A stretch of DNA of 64,000 nt from Bolinopsis microptera (lineage: Eukaryota; Ctenophora; Tentaculata; Lobata; Bolinopsidae). Made by a program: the position numbers and the translations under genes. Location of the stretch: assembly GCF_026151205.1 (NCBI RefSeq), contig NC_087073.1:12555578-12619577 (forward strand), in the 5' to 3' direction. The notes under the pieces are model-generated. The model made no database searches and had not been told where the DNA came from. It saw only the letters and a program-made list of their open reading frames with translations. This document shows, in pieces, positions 1 through 10,318 of this stretch; position 1 is the first letter of the stretch; every line of letters starts with the position of its first letter.

Positions 1-440
1 TAGATTACATGTTTACTTCTTGTCAAGTCCATGACAATCTTAACAGATCTCTCCTGAGATCTAGATATCCAGAAGATCTAGATCATTTGTAATTTAAGAT
101 TTCGAAAAGGGGGGATCATCCGCTACGGGGTCTACAAATAATTGTGAGATATGATTCACAAAGCGGGGATATATCTCAGGGGCACAGAAAACAATGAAAA
201 GATTGTCTCTAAGCACGTACTTCAGGCTACACTAAGAAACAGTGAATTCCTGTGAGCACGCCGTGCAGCAAGTTCAGTGATTTAGTAAGTTGGACTTATC
301 CAACGGTACTATCGAACTGTTCTGTATGAGGTTGGAACACACCTAAGCAGCCTTCAATAATGATATATGAATATTTGTTCCTGAAGTAGTGAGGTTTGGA
401 ATACACAACCAAGAAGCAGCAATAGTTTATAACGGAAAGT
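1..440 (+). mobile_element. Second, more decayed copy of the same LINE 3' fragment
   Basis: TACATGTTTACTTCTTGTCA and the following GATCTAGATC-rich block recur at 1116-1200, then GGGGCACAGAAAA, AGCACGT-ACTTCAGGC and GTAGTGAGGTTTGGAA recur in the same order. Many deletions leave no open frame. The two copies lie head to tail about 1.1 kb apart. Confidence 0.65.
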
Positions 441-547
441 TTTGACCTGAACCAGGCTGCTGGTTTTAATTCACAGCCAGCCAGATTGAGCACAGTCGCT
501 TTGGCTTCCAATTGTGGCGGATGCCACATGCTGTTACACTCTCATCA

Positions 548-607
<60 letters not shown>

Positions 608-1115
608 CCACACACCACACACACAACACAACAAACAAACAACACAACACACCAAACACACACAACGACTACACCAACACATCCATACATTCACACGAAA
701 CAACACGACACAAACGTAACCACAGAAAAAACTACAATGATAAACGATGCAGCACGAGTGGAGAGCAGCTAAAATTACAAATAAAGTCCATTAATTCCTC
801 CCTAAAAGACTTGACGGGTGACAGCTGGAGGCAGTGTACACGTACACACCGCAGACACAGATAGGTCGCTGAGGGAACAAATACAGCATCTGTACATTAT
901 GTTATCTTCCTAAAAAGTTCTCCTTCGCACCCGCGCGGCAGTTTTGCGATACGTTATAATATGTACATCAATGGTAAGTCAGCATGAATAAGAATGTATC
1001 CTACTCTCAACCGCTTAAAGGTCCAAGTGTGTGATTTTCGTGAGTGGTTATGTATTAGTTTCAGTAGTTAGTTACAGGATCAAATATAAGGCTGGATGAA
1101 ACTGGGTCACTAGAA
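426..1115 (+). other. Spacer between two LINE fragments
   Basis: Apart from the CA microsatellite I see no gene or structured element here. Confidence 0.5.
549..665 (+). repeat. (CA)n microsatellite
   Basis: CA dinucleotide repeat with scattered CC, TA and AA changes, followed by degenerate CA-rich sequence to about 720. Several open frames over it are artefacts. Confidence 0.95.
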
Positions 1116-1960
1116 TACATGTTTACTTCTTGTCATGTCCATGACAATCTTCACAGATCTCTCCAGAAAGATCTAGATCATCCAGAAAGATCTAGATCAT
1201 TTAGTATGTGATTATTTGGACAAAGGGGGGATAATATGCTCTGGGGCACAGAAAAATTCTGCAGAAAGATATGTCACTCTAAAGCACGTTACTTCAGGCC
1301 ATACACGAAAGAAGCCACAGTGAACATCACTGTTGAAGACACGCCAGTGCAGCAAGTTAGTGACTTTACGTACTTAGGTACAATTATTTCCAGCGACGGT
1401 ACTATCGACCGTGAGCTGTCAGCGAGGATTCAGAAAGCTTCCGGAGCCTTCAATCAACTGAGTATGATGAATATTGTTCTATGGTAGTGAGGTTTGGAAC
1501 ACAACCAAAAAGCAGCTACATCGCTTTGAGGTGTTCCATCAGCGTTGCTTGAGGAGAATACTTAGGATAAGATGGCTTGATCGGGTTAGAAACACTGAAG
1601 TGCTGGAGCGTGCAAAGATAAATCCAGTAGAGATATACATAGGAGCAAACCGCCTGCGTTGGTTTGGCCATGTCACCAGAATGCCAGACACTAGGCTTCC
1701 TAAGTACCTGCTTAACTGGACCCCTGCGCATGGGAGGAGATCTAGGGGTCGTCCAAGAAAGAACTGGAGGAAATGTTTGCTGGAAGATGCTGCAGCGTTT
1801 ACAGGAAACACTGACATAGACCTAGAAGGAGCGAGTGAGATGGCTAGTGACCGCAAACTCTGGAGGGAGATGATACGTCACAAACGGGAGTTCATTGGTG
1901 CAGGCCACTCGAATGATTGAGGAGACCTAATCAAGTACAAGTAATTAGTACTTCAGGCTC
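1116..1960 (+). mobile_element. Non-LTR retrotransposon 3' fragment (RT C-terminal region), broken
   Basis: Two frames (1236-1487 and 1474-1920) together give the region after the reverse transcriptase core: VSDFTYLGTIISSDGTIDRE, then SEVWNTTKKQLHRFEVFHQR, then RWFGHVTRMPD and GRRSRGRPRKNWR. Compared with the related copy at 62350-63290, about 25 codons between GAFNQL and SEVW are missing, and the frame shifts there. The final ORF ends in HSND with a stop at 1918-1920, like the other copy, so this is the natural 3' end. Confidence 0.8.
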
Positions 1961-3896
1961 GCAAGGCACAAGACAAAATCCAAATAGAAGCCTCTTTGTA
2001 TTACCTTCTAACGAGTACTATCGAACAAACAGAGGATGATTGGTATTTGGCACGTCCTAAGATGTATTTAAATGAAAATCGACCGAATTTTCATGTTCAT
2101 AATAAGACTTTTTGAAAGACTGAAATTAAATTTATTAAATAAAAGAAACACTAAAAACAAGGCACAAGTCTAATCTTTCCCTATTGGGATCGTTCACATA
2201 TTAAGTAATCAGTCGAGGGGAGAGGGGGGTCTCCAAATGATTACGCTGGTGTAATTTTGATACAATAGCTATTAGCTATACTTGTAAAACTGATTACGGA
2301 GGGGGGAGGGGGTTAAAAATTAGCCACAAAATGATAATTACGTAATATGTGAACGGTCCCTATTGATAAAACCTAAGGTCAAAACATCACTGTAATTGCT
2401 GCCAAAATATTTTGTCATATAGTGCTAGGAAATTATTTATAACATAACGTATTGCAAAAATATGGAAAAGCGAAAATCATGAACGCAGTCCCAACAGCTT
2501 CTGATTAGAGGAATTGAGCAGTTCAGCGAGATCTCGATTATGCAATGAGTGCTTTTTAATCGAATTCTAGCAAGGATAAGATATTACTGGTTAATAGGAG
2601 TCACGTGATAACATACAGAGTCATACCAATACTGAAATAAACCCAATAAACTATGAATGCTGCGAAGAAAACAAGATTATCGTCGAAATTGAGACTGAAA
2701 ATAAACTAAATAAAACTATTTCCATGGCATGGTATTTAATTTCGACGAAATCAATCGTTTTATTATAAGTATGACGTGTTACGTTGTAACGTGACTTATA
2801 TCGTTCAGTAACATCATGCCCTTTGAAGACTGTTTCCTTAAATGAGACTAAACGGTTAATAGCCGCATCAACTTGAAAGAATAGATCGATCCTTGACCTT
2901 AACAATTTGACCTATATAGCCAGAAAGTAATAAATAAACAATGACGCACAGAATCCGATCCCCAAATTTACCTGAAATTGGAAGAAAAGAAAGCAAAAAA
3001 GAGAGTTTTTACGTTTTGATTTTAAAAATATTGGTGGTTAAAGAACAATGCCTCAATTCATTATTTCTGTAACCATTCGGACAATTAACACTTAAATAGC
3101 TAAATTCAACAGCGGAAATAATAAAGGTAATAAAAATAATAGTGGATTAATAATTATTTACCGAGTATTTGGTGGACTGACTGATTTTAGAGCAAGACAA
3201 GCTAAACATGACGACACAAGCGAGAGACCTGTTCTCTTATCTCAATATCGCTAATTCTACTTCGCTGATAACGTGGCACTGTATTTTTCTTATATTTCTA
3301 AATATTGAATGTCAAAACTACCGGCTTGTTTTGTTTAACATGACGTGATATGTGATAAAAACCGGCTGATATCATGCGTAATATTTCTCTCGTGCAATTG
3401 CATACCCTGATCAGCATTGAGGAAGGTTTATATGTCGTGATATGATCGTAATGAGAGCCATACCATTGCTTGCTATGAACATTTTCAGAGCCCTGAAATT
3501 CTTCAGAACTATGCGAAAGTAAGCGTAAACGTTATAATAAGCTTGGAAAAATGTAGGATGCAAAATATACAACTTTGTTATGCCGTTTAAACAGTAATGT
3601 AGGGGGGGGGGGGGGGGTGTAATGAAGTGACCCCCGGCCCACCTGTAATGTAACAATCTCTGCCTTTTGGAATTTGGATCAACTTGTAGAATAGTATATA
3701 ACAATCTTAACCATTCGCAAAGGCTTGCAGGAAAGTCAGGAGACGAAACTGGATAATACTCAACAGAACTATTCAACACACCGTCAATTGTAAAACATGC
3801 GACAAAAGGAAATAGCATTATCATCATCACAAAGACCGAGTACCAGTGGTGTGTACATGAGTGGAAAAGTAAAAAGAGTATCGAATATCTGTTTAC
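1961..3896 (-). other. AT-rich stretch, expected ataxin-2 intron or 3' region
   Basis: Contains the MITE at 2187-2359 and a G16 run at 3602-3617. The ataxin-2 frame leaves a donor at 3896, so this should be intron or hold the next exon. No open stretch with matching acceptor, phase and Gln/Pro-rich composition was found. Confidence 0.4.
2187..2359 (+). mobile_element. MITE with 23-bp terminal inverted repeats and 6-bp target duplication
   Basis: The left end GGATCGTTCACATATTAAGT and the complement of the right end, GGACCGTTCACATATTACGT, match at nearly every base. CTATTG stands immediately outside both ends (2181-2186 and 2360-2365). The 173-bp element has no coding capacity. A non-autonomous DNA transposon is the simplest reading; the superfamily is not assigned. 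Confidence 0.8.
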
Positions 3897-4118
3897 CTGC
3901 ATCTGAGTGAGGGAGTGACGCTGCTGTTGGTGGTGGTACTGCTGATTCATTGTATACGAGCTCTCGCTGCTCATGCTGTCGTTTCTCTGCTTGCCCTGCA
4001 TCATCTGGGGTGGACCCCCTTGTTGGGGCCCAGCTATCGGCTGTTGGGACACTTGTTGGATGACTTGATGAGGCGGCATGGCTGTTGTTTGAGCAACAGT
4101 CGCAGGAACTTTAGATAC
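3897..4118 (-). CDS. ATXN2: Ataxin-2 exon j: Gln/Pro-rich region
   Basis: Acceptor ATTCAG ends at 4119; donor GTAAAC begins at 3896. Seventy-four codons are rich in Gln, Pro, Met and Ser (PPHQVIQQVSQQPIAGPQQG, later QQYHHQQQRHSL). It resembles the C-terminal low-complexity region of ataxin-2. Since it ends at a donor, at least one more exon follows at lower coordinates, but I could not identify it in 1-3890. Confidence 0.75.
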
Positions 4119-7100
4119 CTGAATATATATGACGGGTTAGTGGTTGCCTTGGTTACAAGATAAGAACAACAGAATACTGGATTATGCCGGAAGTAAAATA
4201 ATATAATGTCAACTCACATATTTCAACAAATTCTGACGTTTAGCAACAAATTTTAAAAGATCTCAGAAAAGCACGTGAAACTGTATATTTTAACTTACTC
4301 TGGACTGGGTAGAATCTTCGAACTTGTTCTTGAAGTTCCGGAGTCCCTCCTTGGTTTCCTCCTTTCTGCTCCTTTCAGACTTCATGATTTGTTTCTGAGT
4401 CACGTGCTCCAAGTCTTCACTCTTCTTCTTTGTGGGGGTAGACTGGGTGGATGAGTGTTGTACCGCTAACGGACTACTCACCTGCAAGGTTGTCTGGTAA
4501 GTTGTGGTTTATGAATAATGGGTTATTTTTATTCAAATCGTTTCTAAAATTGAAACATATTAAAACCTCCTCGGAGCATTTCAGAATATTGTTAATTGCT
4601 AACTCCATGTAAATCGAATGAGATGGTTGTTTTATGATATCTAAATACCATGAATAGAATCATACCACATTGATAAAATGACTGTCAAGGAAATCCGATT
4701 AAAACGCACAAAGCGGTGAATACAGTAGCCAGTTCATCATGAAGGACATTGTTTGCAGCCAAAAAGTCTACGATAACAACTTAATCCAAAAACTAATTCC
4801 AAAAACTCCCACCTGTTTAGTGGGCGTCTGTTGAGATCCACTTTCAATCTTGCTGGAGTCAACAGCCGCGCTCGTAAGAGGTATCTGAGATTTTGGAGTC
4901 AGAGCACCTTTCTTTGGTTTTACAAGAGGTGATGTTTGCATTCCAGTGGATGTTGTAGAGGGTATGGCAGTGTGTGTGTCTATCTGAGCGTTTGTGAGAG
5001 ATGGCAAGGAGGGTGAGTCAGATACAGAAGGTGAGGGTAACAGTGAGGTGAGTGACTCTTGAGGTTGTGATGGCTCGGGAGGAAAATCATCCAATCCAGA
5101 TAACTTTGAAGATATCTTGATGGGTGTGGTGGACACTGTGTCAGGTATTTGGACAGGCAGGTTCTCTTGAGGAGACAGGTGAGTTTTGTCCTGAAATTCC
5201 AACAAAATCAGTTATTTTAAATTATATGAGACGAACTTGAGAATGGCGGCTATTTCTACTATGAGTAACTAGAGGTGGTAGACACTGGTCAAATGTAGTT
5301 TAAATCATTAACGTCGACAAATTCATAACATTCCTCAGAGAAAGAATTATAATGTCAGAGGAGGGGATATGAGTGCCACTTCTTCCAAATTCCAACAAAA
5401 TACCTTATATCACCACTGACACACCCAAACTTGTAAAAAGTCTTACAAAATCTTACGAACATTCACAAACCATACTTAGTCGCCACGGTTGGTAAACATG
5501 TATTTCTATGGTACCTTTTGTACCATTCGAAAAAGTTTAAAAATCAACAACTTGCAAACGCATGTCATAATAGGAACTTGTTAAATTATGGTGGGTGTTA
5601 TTGTGCGTTTGTAAGAAAAAAGTGCCACTTGACCACTGTAAGCCGGGCAGAGGACCCCCGTCACGTCCTCTTGACTGTAATATAAGAATAATAATCTACT
5701 CAGTATGGGGAAGTTAAACAGTTAAAGTACAGTTCTGTAATTCATGAACTTTTGGCTCTCTTTTGCAAAGCCGATCGAAATTTTAAGGAAAATTATACCG
5801 CATGTAGGCAAATCAGATGAACCTGAGCTAAGTATGAATGAGATTAGTTTCGTGAGCTTGATTAATGATTAACCGTTTGAATGTGAACACTTTCCATTTT
5901 GATTGTGTATTTTGCTATTAAAACTTAAGTCTTGCCTTCAGACCTCAGCTTTCGCCATAGCAATCAATATATTTTAGCCCAGTAAATAACAACTGCCAAC
6001 ATGATACATTGACAGAACGAAATCCTGGGCAGTTTCTCAGACAATACAATACTAAAACTGAACAATACATGTGTGCAACTTGCCTGGGTAGGAACTTGAG
6101 GTGACGAAGGCGCCGAGCCAGTTGGGGACGTAATGGTCTTCTTGGCTGCGGAGACTTGAAGGTCCGTTTGTGTCTCGACAACACACTTTTTAGAGTCTGA
6201 CTGAGGCACCGTAGTGAGTGGTGAGGCTGTACCTTGCTCTGCTACCAACGCAACTGCCTCTGTGAGGAAACAATGCAATAGTCAGGTGTTTTACATTTGC
6301 GTAAGAAAACAATTGCAATTCCGCTGACAGATGTCAATTGGAAAATTATGTAATCGATAAAGATAGTTTCCCTAGTTTATTCGAGTGCGTTCTCAAGCCG
6401 TTTAAGCACAGGTATCTGTGAACGTTTAACTCCGAACCTTACAACTTTCATGCAACCGTGAAATTTAATGTTTATTCTAATTGAACAACTACATGTTTAG
6501 CATTCTTACCGTGTATTATTGTCAATCAATCTAGTAGAGCAAATACCTTTCTTTCCCCTGAGAGCGACCTTCTTCTTACCTTTCTTTTCATTCTTCTTAC
6601 CTTTCTGTTTCTTGAGAGCAGCCTCCTTCTCCTCCTTGAACACATCTTCAGTAGGTTCATCAATCTGGCTGAGAGGTGCAGGAATGTCTGCAGCATACCT
6701 CTTAGCTGGTTCTGTGATCTCAATGTACTGAGCGGGTCGCACAACTGAACTGTACCTGTGACAGAACTCCATGTAATGTTTGGATAGTAAGTGTGTTTGT
6801 CATTAGTCCTCAGGCTCATTTGTATGGTTGTCGGACCGAACCCAAAGTTATACACTTCGTAACTTAGAAGAGCAACATCTCGCATCGGATCAGTTTCATA
6901 TATGCCTGCTGTTCTACCAAAAAAGAATAAGTCTAGTTGGATCAAAGACAGGCATGTTATTAAACCGATTGAAATCTAATTAAACACCCACTGTTAGTCG
7001 GCAGACATCGAAAGCCCGCGCAATTACCTTTCTTCTTCGTTCAAATCAGTGGGCATAATCTGTCCTCTCTCCTCTGCAATGTGAATATTCGTTGTCACTT

Positions 7101-9471
7101 TCTTCTCAATATCATCAGCAAGTTGAGCAGCTTTCCTTTTCGTTTCCTCGTCACATTCCGGTACTGGTACAGTATACTCCGTCATATTCTCATCATACAT
7201 ACTGGACACATTGAACTTTTCCTCGTTCGTACGGATCATGTCTTCGTACGTCCAGCCGTTACCCTGGAGCAAAGTAGTGTAACACGTTGTTAGTGAAGGT
7301 CAAAAGGGTGGGGTTTGGCTAGGTGGTAAGTGCAGACAGCTTACCGTCACAATTAGAAGTGAGAAAATACAGTAAATGTGGCTTTTACTAGATGGATCAC
7401 ATGATGTGTCACTAAACGTATCACAGCGCGCGCAAAATGCGCGGCAATTCTACCAGCGCAAAACGTACTTTTCATACAGGAATTGCAATTTTAACGCTAA
7501 GAGCTAACGGTTTGTGGTTTAATCTTGAGCCGCGCAGGCCTAGCCCTGGAGTTTCCGCTTATTATGAGAAAAGCGTGGGCTAGTCCGGAATTATCCGTGA
7601 TTTCAGACGTAAATTCAGTTAACAAAAATGGAAAGGGGAGATATATTATCTAGAAACACGAGAATTGTTGCAGCCCCAATCAGGTTATATACAAGCATCA
7701 ACTCACGCTGGTAGAATCAAGTGATATTTCATTGAAAGTCTGGTGTATATCTCCACCGTCGCTCCACTTCTGTAACTCTTTAGGTTCTCCTTTAGCCGCT
7801 CTCCTCTTACCCACTTCAGAATCAACCAAGAACTTGTCTGGAGGAGATAAGAAAGATAAGATAAGGTTCTTTGTAAACACTCAAAATAAAGATGTATTAT
7901 GTTCATGTTTTTACTGAACATCTTCAAAGCAGCAAATATGCCAGCCTTTAGGAGGCTTGAATAAATTAAGACTTTTGGTATCTGCATACCTTTAACGTCT
8001 CTTATGCTGGGCTTTTCTATTTTCCCGCTGATAGAAATAATGTCTTTGAAATCAAATATCAATTCTTTGTTCAACTCGTCCCTACAAGGCAATGGACTGG
8101 AGATCTGAAGAGTGAATAAAGAAATATTTAGTCACATTTTGTCGCGAATTTAAGTATGATATAATAGCTATAAATGAATGCTACACCTAGCAGACTACGG
8201 AATTCAGTGATCACAATAAACCCAAAAGTATGTCAGTAATTTCATAGCATTTCGTATATTCCAGCGAGCATTGAAACATCAACACATTCCTATAATGGCA
8301 TTTCAAAAGTCAATAACACTTACCCCAGGCCCATTGAAACCATTAGCTGTCTTCTTCTCCAGCTTGTGTACGCATTTCAAAACAAAAGCTGCTTTGGGCG
8401 ACAAAGTACAAAATACACCCTCGTACATTCCATCGTTTCTTGTTCTAACATGAACAACGCGGCCCTGGACAAATAGTTCCTGAATTTACATTCCTTACAA
8501 TTTACATTCCTTACAACTGTCTGTAAGACTAGTTCAGGCTAAATCAACCAGGGATATTTCAATCTGTGCAACACTAACAGTAGCTACACAGACTTAAATT
8601 CTCGGCTCTCCTGTGAAGATGTAATTACGATACGAGATTCCAAGAAAGAATCCGGATAATTCTCCTCGCATTCCGAGACAGAACAAGTGTAGTCTACGTG
8701 ACTATACACCGACCAACCGTTTAAAATGTAATATACATACGGCACGGTCATATTTTAAACAATACATCCAGTATAACACTTAACAGGGGGGGGGGGGGGC
8801 GGGGGTGTTCACTACACTTTTGTCTTTTTCGTTTTTCGGTGTATGGTATAGTAAAAAGTGTAGTAGAAAAGGTACACTAAATTACACCTTAAATTACAAT
8901 TAACCAAATTATCCTCTCAAAATCTTTTTTTCCCTATTATTTTCCCATCAGTCTTCACATGATAGTACATTTCCGAAGGCAAAACAGGGGTAGAACAAAC
9001 CTTTGGTGAGACAAAAATGTCACTTTTTTAGGCTATTTTACACTACACTTTTGTTTTTTTTTATGTATGGTGTAAAAAAGTGTAGAGAACCCCCCCCCCC
9101 CCCACTTAACTGTCTCTCTAACGCACACCTCCCAGCACACCACGACGAAGAACAAGTAAATACACTACTACTACCACAACTGCAAGTAAGTACACTACTA
9201 CTACTACTACTACTACAAGTAAATACACTACTACTACTACTACTACAAGTACAGTAACTTAAAGAACCATAACTCTCCACCACCTACCACTAAATGAGAC
9301 AGTGCAGCTAAGATAGAGTGATTGTGGTAGATTCCCTCCGGTTTGACAGGGGCGTCAGCACCGCGGCTATCACGGTAACTGTTATTGTTAACATGCGGCA
9401 TGGCACCGCTACTGTTGTTACGCGCATAACCACCGGTCCCGCCTCTGTTGTTCCTACTGTTGTTGAACCTG
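3897..9471 (-). CDS. ATXN2: Ataxin-2 homologue, partial (Lsm and LsmAD domains)
   Basis: Nine minus-strand exons join in phase: 9471-9288, 8464-8324, 8104-7990, 7837-7707, 7263-7028, 6755-6547, 6259-6084, 5190-4813, with 4489-4309 and 4118-3897 as the low-complexity continuation. The order matches ataxin-2. An Arg/Gly/Asn-rich N-terminal piece is followed by an Lsm domain (RNDGMYEGVFCTLSPKAAFV against NGGIYEGVFKTYSPKCDLV). LsmAD comes next (NGWTYEDMIRTNEEKFNVSS, YDENMTEYTVPV), then a conserved LRNFKNKF, then Gln/Pro-rich sequence. Ataxin-2 binds RNA and poly(A)-binding protein in cytoplasmic granules, controls translation and, in Drosophila, supports PERIOD synthesis. The N-terminal start exon and the 3' end were not found; the latter may lie below position 3897 or outside the window. 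No PAM2 motif is seen in these exons. Confidence 0.88.
4309..4489 (-). CDS. ATXN2: Ataxin-2 exon i: conserved LRxFKxxF segment
   Basis: Acceptor CCTTGCAG lies near 4482-4489 and donor GTAAGT near 4308, in the phase of the neighbours. It encodes Lys/Glu-rich sequence ending KEGLRNFKNKFEDSTQSR. GLRNFKNKF resembles the ELRTFKDNFKL segment that lies after LsmAD in human ataxin-2. End coordinates may be off by a few bases. Confidence 0.75.
4813..5190 (-). CDS. ATXN2: Ataxin-2 exon h: Ser/Pro/Thr-rich region
   Basis: Acceptor AATTTCAG ends at 5191; donor GTGGGA begins at 4812. There are 126 open codons, phase 0 at both ends, rich in Ser, Pro and Thr (EPSQPQESLTSLLPSPSVSD). Low-complexity linkers of this kind follow LsmAD in ataxin-2. 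Confidence 0.78.
6084..6259 (-). CDS. ATXN2: Ataxin-2 exon g: disordered region, non-canonical GC donor
   Basis: Acceptor CCTCACAG ends at 6260. The reading frame (EAVALVAEQGTASPLTTVPQ to SSPQVPTQ) runs to CAG|GCAAGT at 6084/6083, which is the usual form of a GC-AG intron donor. Using it preserves phase 0 into the next exon. No GT donor in the right phase is seen nearby. Confidence 0.7.
6547..6755 (-). CDS. ATXN2: Ataxin-2 exon f: lysine-rich segment
   Basis: Acceptor TGTCACAG ends at 6756; donor GTATTT begins at 6546. It continues the LsmAD end (YSSVVRPAQYIEITEP) and then becomes Lys/Glu-rich (KKQKGKKNEKKGKKK), probably a charged disordered region. Confidence 0.8.
7028..7263 (-). CDS. ATXN2: Ataxin-2 exon e: LsmAD domain
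   Basis: Acceptor GCTCCAG ends at 7264; donor GTAATT begins at 7027. NGWTYEDMIRTNEEKFNVSS followed by YDENMTEYTVPV aligns residue for residue with NGWDPNDMFRYNEENYGVVS and YDSSLSSYTVPL. This is the strongest single piece of evidence for the family. The tail DLNEEERYSSV spans the next junction, as EEEKYTAV does in human ataxin-2. Confidence 0.95.
7707..7837 (-). CDS. ATXN2: Ataxin-2 exon d: Lsm to LsmAD linker
   Basis: Acceptor CCTCCAG ends at 7838; donor GTGAGT begins at 7706. KGEPKELQKWSDGGDIH parallels NGEHKEKDLEPWDAGEL of human ataxin-2. Phase agrees with both neighbours. Confidence 0.85.
7990..8104 (-). CDS. ATXN2: Ataxin-2 exon c: end of Lsm domain
   Basis: Acceptor CTCTTCAG ends at 8105; donor GTATGC begins at 7989. 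It encodes LNKELIFDFKDIISISGKIE, corresponding to the last Lsm strands of ataxin-2 (ESILFKCSDFVVVQFKDMD). Phase 0 in, phase 1 out. Confidence 0.8.
8324..8464 (-). CDS. ATXN2: Ataxin-2 exon b: Lsm domain core
   Basis: Acceptor TTGTCCAG ends at 8465; donor GTAAGT begins at 8323. Forty-seven codons, phase 0 at both ends: GRVVHVRTRNDGMYEGVFCT then LSPKAAFVLKCVHKLEKK. The G-(I/M)-YEGVF strand is the ataxin-2 Lsm hallmark. Confidence 0.92.
8785..9102 (+). mobile_element. Inverted-repeat element with G14/C14 ends and 8-bp target duplication
   Basis: The left end has a G14 run then CTACACTTTT; the right end is the inverse, AAAAAGTGTAG...C14. CACTTAAC flanks both sides (8777-8784 and 9103-9110). An 8-bp duplication is typical of hAT elements, so this may be a hAT-derived MITE. 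It sits in the ataxin-2 intron between exons a and b. No open frame. Confidence 0.7.
9150..9256 (+). repeat. (TAC)n minisatellite
   Basis: CACTACTACTAC blocks separated by AAGTAAATA/AAGTAAGTA form three larger units. Located in the ataxin-2 intron just after the first recognised exon. Confidence 0.85.
9288..9471 (-). CDS. ATXN2: Ataxin-2 exon a: basic low-complexity region and start of Lsm
   Basis: The acceptor is TTTTCAGCAG, so either 9471 or 9468 can be the first base; both keep the frame. It encodes RFNNSRNNRGGTGGYARNN, a Ser/Asn/Arg-rich stretch, then IYHNHSILAALSHLV, equivalent to MVHILTSVVG of human ataxin-2. The donor GTAGGT begins at 9287. It starts mid-codon, so at least one upstream exon exists. 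Confidence 0.75.
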
Positions 9472-10260
9472 CTGAAAAGGGGGGGTGTGTTACCAGTGTA
9501 ATCAAGAGGTTACGTTATAGGAGGATTTAAGTCATACCAGGTGTAATTTTAGTAATTGATATTAAATGGATGACCGGATCTGATAAGGTGTTACAAGTAA
9601 CGTTAGTTGTTAAAGTTACGACAGTTTCTAATGGCGCGTTTCCTTGTTTCGCAAGGATCAACTTCAAATTAGATACGTTCAGTCATAAGGAACATACGAG
9701 AAAGATCTCGTGATCATAGCACCACTGGTGTGTTCTTGGTACTAGTAGTAATCTTATTATGTCTCAGAGTATCAAGACACAACTTAGACAATGTGTACAG
9801 TTTAGTGGCGACAAGAAGTCCAGCTACCTTGTATACCGTGTTGTGTTATCATAATATTATTACTGTACTTTTGTTCTATTTACTGGCGACAAGAGTACTG
9901 CACAATTGCGGGATTTTGTATATTCCATGTGTGTATTATAATAATAATAATATTTTATAATGAATAATAGAACGTTGAATACTATTATTACGTAATCGGT
10001 CACACTATTAACATACGGTTACCAAACTTTAAGTTTAGAATTGTCATTAAAGTAACTTTTGATTTAAAAGCTTTTGAACTGCAAAGCAAACTATTGACGC
10101 CAATCATTTTCATCAGGGTACATATTTAATGAGCTAAACAATTAAAAATCATGTTATGGGTCATCAAATTTCCTTGTTCAATATGAACAATTGCCGGAGA
10201 TACCTTAAATCTATCTCACATGGAGTTATATGTGTTTGTTTTATTGACCATCTACAATAG

Positions 10261-10318
10261 GGGGTCACGTGACAAAAGGGGGTCACGTGACAAAAGGGGG
10301 TGTGATCACGTGTCCACG
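10261..10318 (+). promoter_or_regulatory. Triple CACGTG E-box in an 18-bp tandem repeat
   Basis: CACGTG occurs at 10266-10271, 10284-10289 and 10307-10312. The first two are within an exact 18-base repeat (TCACGTGACAAAAGGGGG). Palindromic CACGTG is bound by CLOCK:BMAL, USF, MYC/MAX and MITF-type bHLH factors. The position is 0.8 kb 5' of the first recognised ataxin-2 exon. Function is inferred. Confidence 0.45.

Noticed and set aside
486-864. His/Thr-rich frames near the window start
   Set aside because: They translate the CA microsatellite in different frames.
5110-5150. SKLSGLDDFPPEP as a PAM2 motif in ataxin-2
   Set aside because: Spacing between Leu and Phe is one residue short, and the conserved Asn, Pro and Ala are missing.
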